64,000 nt of DNA, taken from the NCBI RefSeq assembly GCF_002257565.1, contig NZ_CP022736.1, positions 3,038,001 to 3,102,000 on the forward strand, written 5' to 3'. Position numbers and translations under genes: made by a program. The notes under the pieces were generated by a model. That model was not told the origin of the DNA. It did no database searches and was given only the letters and a program-made list of their open reading frames with translations. This DNA comes from Herbaspirillum sp. meg3. Its GTDB lineage: Bacteria > Pseudomonadota > Gammaproteobacteria > Burkholderiales > Burkholderiaceae_D. The number at the start of each line of letters is the position of its first letter. Positions within the stretch are counted from its first letter, which is position 1. This document shows positions 61,228-64,000 of this stretch, in pieces.

Positions 61228-63366
61228 TTACTGTGCATCTTGCGAAGCAGGCGCTTCCGTGCCTTCTTCCGACTGCGCTGCCTTCATCGACAGTTTCAGA
61301 CGGCCGCGGTCGTCGGTTTCCAGAACCTTGACGCGGACTTGCTGGCCTTCTTTCAGGTAATCAGCAACGGCGTTGACACGCTCGTTGGCGATTTGGCTGA
61401 TGTGCAACAGACCGTCTTTACCTGGCAGGACCTGAACGATCGCACCGAAGTCCAACAGCTTCAGCACAGTACCTTCGTAGATCTTGCCGACTTCAACGGA
61501 AGCGGTCAGTTCTTCGATACGGCGCTTGGCTTCTTGACCAGCAGCAGCGTCAACGGAAGCGATGGTGACCACGCCTTCGTCGCTGATGTCGATCTGGGTG
61601 CCGGTTTCTTCGGTCAGCGCGCGAATGACAGCGCCGCCCTTGCCGATCACGTCACGGATTTTTTCCGGATTGATCTTGATGGTGATCAGACGTGGTGCGA
61701 AGTCGGACAACTCTGCCTTGCCGGCTGGAACGGCTTCCTGCATCTTGCCCAGGATGTGCACGCGGCCTTCTTTGGCTTGTTCCAGTGCGACCTGCATGAT
61801 TTCCTTGGTGATGCCCTGGATCTTGATATCCATTTGCAGTGCGGTGATGCCGTTGGCAGTACCCGCCACCTTGAAGTCCATGTCGCCGAGGTGATCTTCA
61901 TCGCCCAGGATGTCTGTCAGGACGGCGAACTTGTTGCCTTCCTTGATCAGGCCCATGGCAATACCGGCAACGTGCGATTGCATCGGCACGCCGGCGTCCA
62001 TCAGCGCCAGGCAGCCGCCGCAGACCGAAGCCATCGACGAGGAACCGTTGGATTCGGTGATTTCCGACACCAGACGCACCGAGTAGCTGAATTCTTCAGC
62101 TGGCGGCAGTGCAGCGATCAGCGCGCGCTTGGCCAGACGGCCATGACCGATTTCGCGGCGCTTTGGTGTACCAACGCGGCCGGTTTCGCCGGTAGCGAAC
62201 GGAGGCATGTTGTAATGGAGCATGAAGCGATCCGAGTACTCGCCCATCAGCGCATCGATCTTCTGTTCGTCACGTGCGGTGCCCAGAGTCGCGATGACCA
62301 GCGCCTGAGTTTCACCGCGGGTGAACAGCGCCGAACCGTGAGTGCGTGGCAGCACGCCGGTACGGATAGTGATCGGACGCACGGTGCGTGTATCGCGGCC
62401 GTCGATACGTGGCTCGCCGTCGAGGATCTGCGAACGGACGATCTTGGCTTCCAGATCAAACAGGATGCTGCCGACTTCTGCCGAATCCGCTGCCGATGTG
62501 CCTGCGGCTGCGGCATCTGCTGCCAGCGCTGCGTTGACTTCGGAAGTGACGGCCTTCAGCTTTTCGGTACGAGCTTGCTTGTCCTTGGTTTGATACGCTT
62601 CACGCAGCTTGCCGTCAGCCAGTTCGGTGACACGTGCGATCAGTGGTTCGTTCTTTGCAGGAGGAGCCCATTGGACTTCCGGCTTGCCGCCGTCACGCAC
62701 CAGTTCGTGGATGGCGTTGATGACAGCCTTCGATTGATCGTGGCCGAACACGACCGCGCCCAGCATGATTTCTTCGGACAATTGCTGCGCTTCCGATTCG
62801 ACCATGAGCACGGCTGTTTCTGTGCCGGCGACAACCAGATCCAGTTGCGAAGTCTTCAGTTGCGTTGCAGTTGGGTTCAGGACGTACTGACCGTCGATGT
62901 AACCGACGCGTGCGGCGCCGACCGGGCCGTTGAATGGGATGCCGGCGATCGACAATGCAGCCGACGCACCGATCATCGCAGCGATGTCTGGATCGATTTC
63001 AGGATTGACGGACAGAACGTGAATGATGACTTGCACTTCATTCAGGTAACCTTCCGGGAACAGCGGACGAATCGGGCGATCGATCAGGCGCGATGTCAGT
63101 GTTTCCTTTTCGGATGGCTTGCCTTCACGTTTGAAAAAGCCGCCGGGGATACGACCCGCAGCGTACGTCTTTTCAATGTAATCGACGGTTAATGGGAAAA
63201 AGTCCTGACCTGGCTTGGCATCCTTGCGTGCCACGACCGTTGCCAGCACAACAGTGTCTTCAATCGAAACGACGACTGCACCGGAAGCCTGGCGAGCGAT
63301 TTCGCCGGTTTCCAGCGTGACCTGGTGTTGTCCATACTGGAAGGTTTTAGTAACTTTATTAAACAC
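61228..63366 (-). CDS. pnp: Polyribonucleotide nucleotidyltransferase (PNPase)
   Basis: A 712-residue RNA-degrading phosphorylase. It has two RNase PH-like domains (GQHQVTLETGEIARQASGAV at the start; RTHGSALFTRGETQALVIAT in the second), a KH domain (KIRDVIGKGGAVIRALTEET) and an S1 domain (VEVGKIYEGTVLKLLDFGAI). The start is GTG at 63366 with AAGGAA upstream. It works in mRNA decay with RNase E. The order rpsO-pnp is the common one in proteobacteria. The C-terminal tail is short and acidic. Confidence 0.97.
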   Translation of the reverse strand: MFNKVTKTFQYGQHQVTLETGEIARQASGAVVVSIEDTVVLATVVARKDAKPGQDFFPLTVDYIEKTYAAGRIPGGFFKREGKPSEKETLTSRLIDRPIRPLFPEGYLNEVQVIIHVLSVNPEIDPDIAAMIGASAALSIAGIPFNGPVGAARVGYIDGQYVLNPTATQLKTSQLDLVVAGTETAVLMVESEAQQLSEEIMLGAVVFGHDQSKAVINAIHELVRDGGKPEVQWAPPAKNEPLIARVTELADGKLREAYQTKDKQARTEKLKAVTSEVNAALAADAAAAGTSAADSAEVGSILFDLEAKIVRSQILDGEPRIDGRDTRTVRPITIRTGVLPRTHGSALFTRGETQALVIATLGTARDEQKIDALMGEYSDRFMLHYNMPPFATGETGRVGTPKRREIGHGRLAKRALIAALPPAEEFSYSVRLVSEITESNGSSSMASVCGGCLALMDAGVPMQSHVAGIAMGLIKEGNKFAVLTDILGDEDHLGDMDFKVAGTANGITALQMDIKIQGITKEIMQVALEQAKEGRVHILGKMQEAVPAGKAELSDFAPRLITIKINPEKIRDVIGKGGAVIRALTEETGTQIDISDEGVVTIASVDAAAGQEAKRRIEELTASVEVGKIYEGTVLKLLDFGAIVQVLPGKDGLLHISQIANERVNAVADYLKEGQQVRVKVLETDDRGRLKLSMKAAQSEEGTEAPASQDAQ

Positions 63367-63682
63367 GGTATTTCCTTTCTATATTGAACCCTTGCGCGGC
63401 ATCGCTTTGCAGGGATTCTTTTTTGCCGACAGATTTTCAGGCGCTGTCGTTCACCTCACCACAGATGCTTGTCGTCCTGCGAAACAGCTGGCAAACCGAC
63501 AAGTCACCTTACGAATCACGATCATTGGATGGGATCGCGGTACTGCAAAGAAGTTTTGCGAACCGCAAAAACATCCACATCCAGACAAAAGCGGAATCGC
63601 AAAAAACAAAATGCCCGCGTCAGAAACTGACGCAGGCATTTTGGCTATGAACCCTGAACCGGAATGGTACGAGGGAACAAGA
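63367..63682. other. rpsO-pnp spacer
   Basis: The 316 bases contain the rpsO terminator at 63608-63642 and the pnp leader. In other bacteria this leader forms an RNase III-processed hairpin for PNPase autoregulation; I could not confirm such a hairpin here beyond the terminator. Confidence 0.5.
63608..63642 (-). terminator. Terminator after rpsO
   Basis: AAAATGCCCGCGTCAG (63608-63623) and CTGACGCAGGCATTTT (63627-63642) form a long stem with a 3-base loop and one mismatch; the minus-strand side ends in a T-run. Read-through into pnp probably occurs. Confidence 0.92.
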
Positions 63683-63952
63683 TTACTTACGCAGACCGAG
63701 TTTTTCGATCAGTGCGCGGTAACGGTCGGCGTCCTTGCCCTTCAGGTAGGACAGCAGGCTCTTACGACGGTTAACCATCTTGATCAGACCACGACGGGAG
63801 TGGTGATCCTTGCTGTGTTCTTTGAAGTGACCGTTCAGGTCGTTGATGCGTGCTGTCAGCAGCGCAACTTGAACTTCCGGGGAGCCGGTGTCGTTTTGAC
63901 CACGGGCGTTATCAGTGATAATGGCAGCCTTGGCTGCTTTTTCGATCGACAT
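63683..63952 (-). CDS. rpsO: 30S ribosomal protein S15
   Basis: An 89-residue ribosomal protein that binds 16S rRNA and helps to assemble the central domain. The typical block is GSPEVQVALLTARINDLNGH, then KDHHSRRGLIKMVNRRKSLL and YLKGKDADRYRALIEKLGLRK at the end. Standard length. GAAAGGT precedes the ATG. Only 48 bases of its leader are in the window. Confidence 0.97.
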   Translation of the reverse strand: MSIEKAAKAAIITDNARGQNDTGSPEVQVALLTARINDLNGHFKEHSKDHHSRRGLIKMVNRRKSLLSYLKGKDADRYRALIEKLGLRK

Positions 63953-64000
63953 GCTATACCTTTCACAAGCGGTGTGCGGAGTACTTACCCTGCATACCGT

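Noticed and set aside
61207..63192. 661-codon open frame antisense to pnp
   Set aside because: It overlaps the whole conserved pnp gene and gives a Phe/Cys/Asp-rich product with no recognisable fold, an effect of codon bias.
1..64000. CRISPR arrays, prophage, insertion sequences and rRNA genes
   Set aside because: No regularly spaced repeats, phage structural genes, transposases or rRNA sequences were noticed on reading both strands.

Overview
The window looks like chromosomal DNA of a betaproteobacterium in the order Burkholderiales, most likely family Oxalobacteraceae (Herbaspirillum/Collimonas-like). The reasons are the complete nuoA-N operon preceded by tpiA-secG-tRNA-Leu(GAG) and followed by a DUF2818 gene, the rpsO-pnp pair, the ETF-quinone oxidoreductase style, and the many LysR/GntR-controlled organic-acid and amino-acid uptake clusters. 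Family assignment is an inference from gene order and protein character; no search was run.

Layout. (1) 1-2.7 kb: small unrelated genes, all on the minus strand (partial hypothetical, methyltransferase, VOC protein, secreted protein, DUF985 cupin). Most are followed closely by a degenerate copy of a repeat with a GGCCAG core, an arrangement that resembles a cassette array. (2) 2.7-6 kb: a LysE-family exporter and a membrane diguanylate cyclase co-transcribed with a periplasmic solute-binding-like protein. (3) 6-10.7 kb: a LysR regulator divergent from a LeuC/LeuD-type hydro-lyase and a 2-hydroxycarboxylate transporter, a likely catabolic unit for a citrate/malate/citramalate-like acid. (4) 10.7-18.3 kb: a GNAT gene; an ACS-type MFS carrier, LysR regulator and IlvD/Edd-family sugar-acid dehydratase; then a TonB-dependent siderophore receptor with a possible Fur box. 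(5) 18.3-22.9 kb: a GNAT protein, an unknown Ala/Ser-rich protein, an ArgO/LysE exporter, and a GntR regulator next to an oxalate/formate-type MFS carrier with a palindromic operator candidate. (6) 22.9-25.6 kb: an AT-richer two-gene island encoding a DUF262 protein (DGQQR motif) translationally coupled to an ABC-ATPase/TOPRIM protein of the OLD type. This is a strong candidate for an anti-phage or other defence module and the most interesting object in the window. (7) 25.7-31 kb: branched-chain amino-acid ABC transporter with a natural LivM-LivG fusion. (8) 31-35.7 kb: acyl-CoA thioesterase, ETF-QO, secreted alpha/beta hydrolase, NUDIX hydrolase. (9) 35.3-52.4 kb: DUF2818, nuoN to nuoA, tRNA-Leu, secG, tpiA, read right to left. 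(10) 52.4-59.6 kb: quinone oxidoreductase and MarR-like regulator, then divergently the 5-oxoproline cluster pxpBCA plus DUF969/DUF979 carrier subunits and a DUF2891 gene. (11) 59.6-64 kb: type II NADH dehydrogenase, pnp and rpsO.

The core metabolic theme is respiration: complex I, NDH-2, ETF-QO and a soluble quinone reductase all lie here. Around it sit peripheral uptake and catabolism modules, each with its own regulator. No rRNA, CRISPR array, prophage or recognisable insertion sequence was seen.
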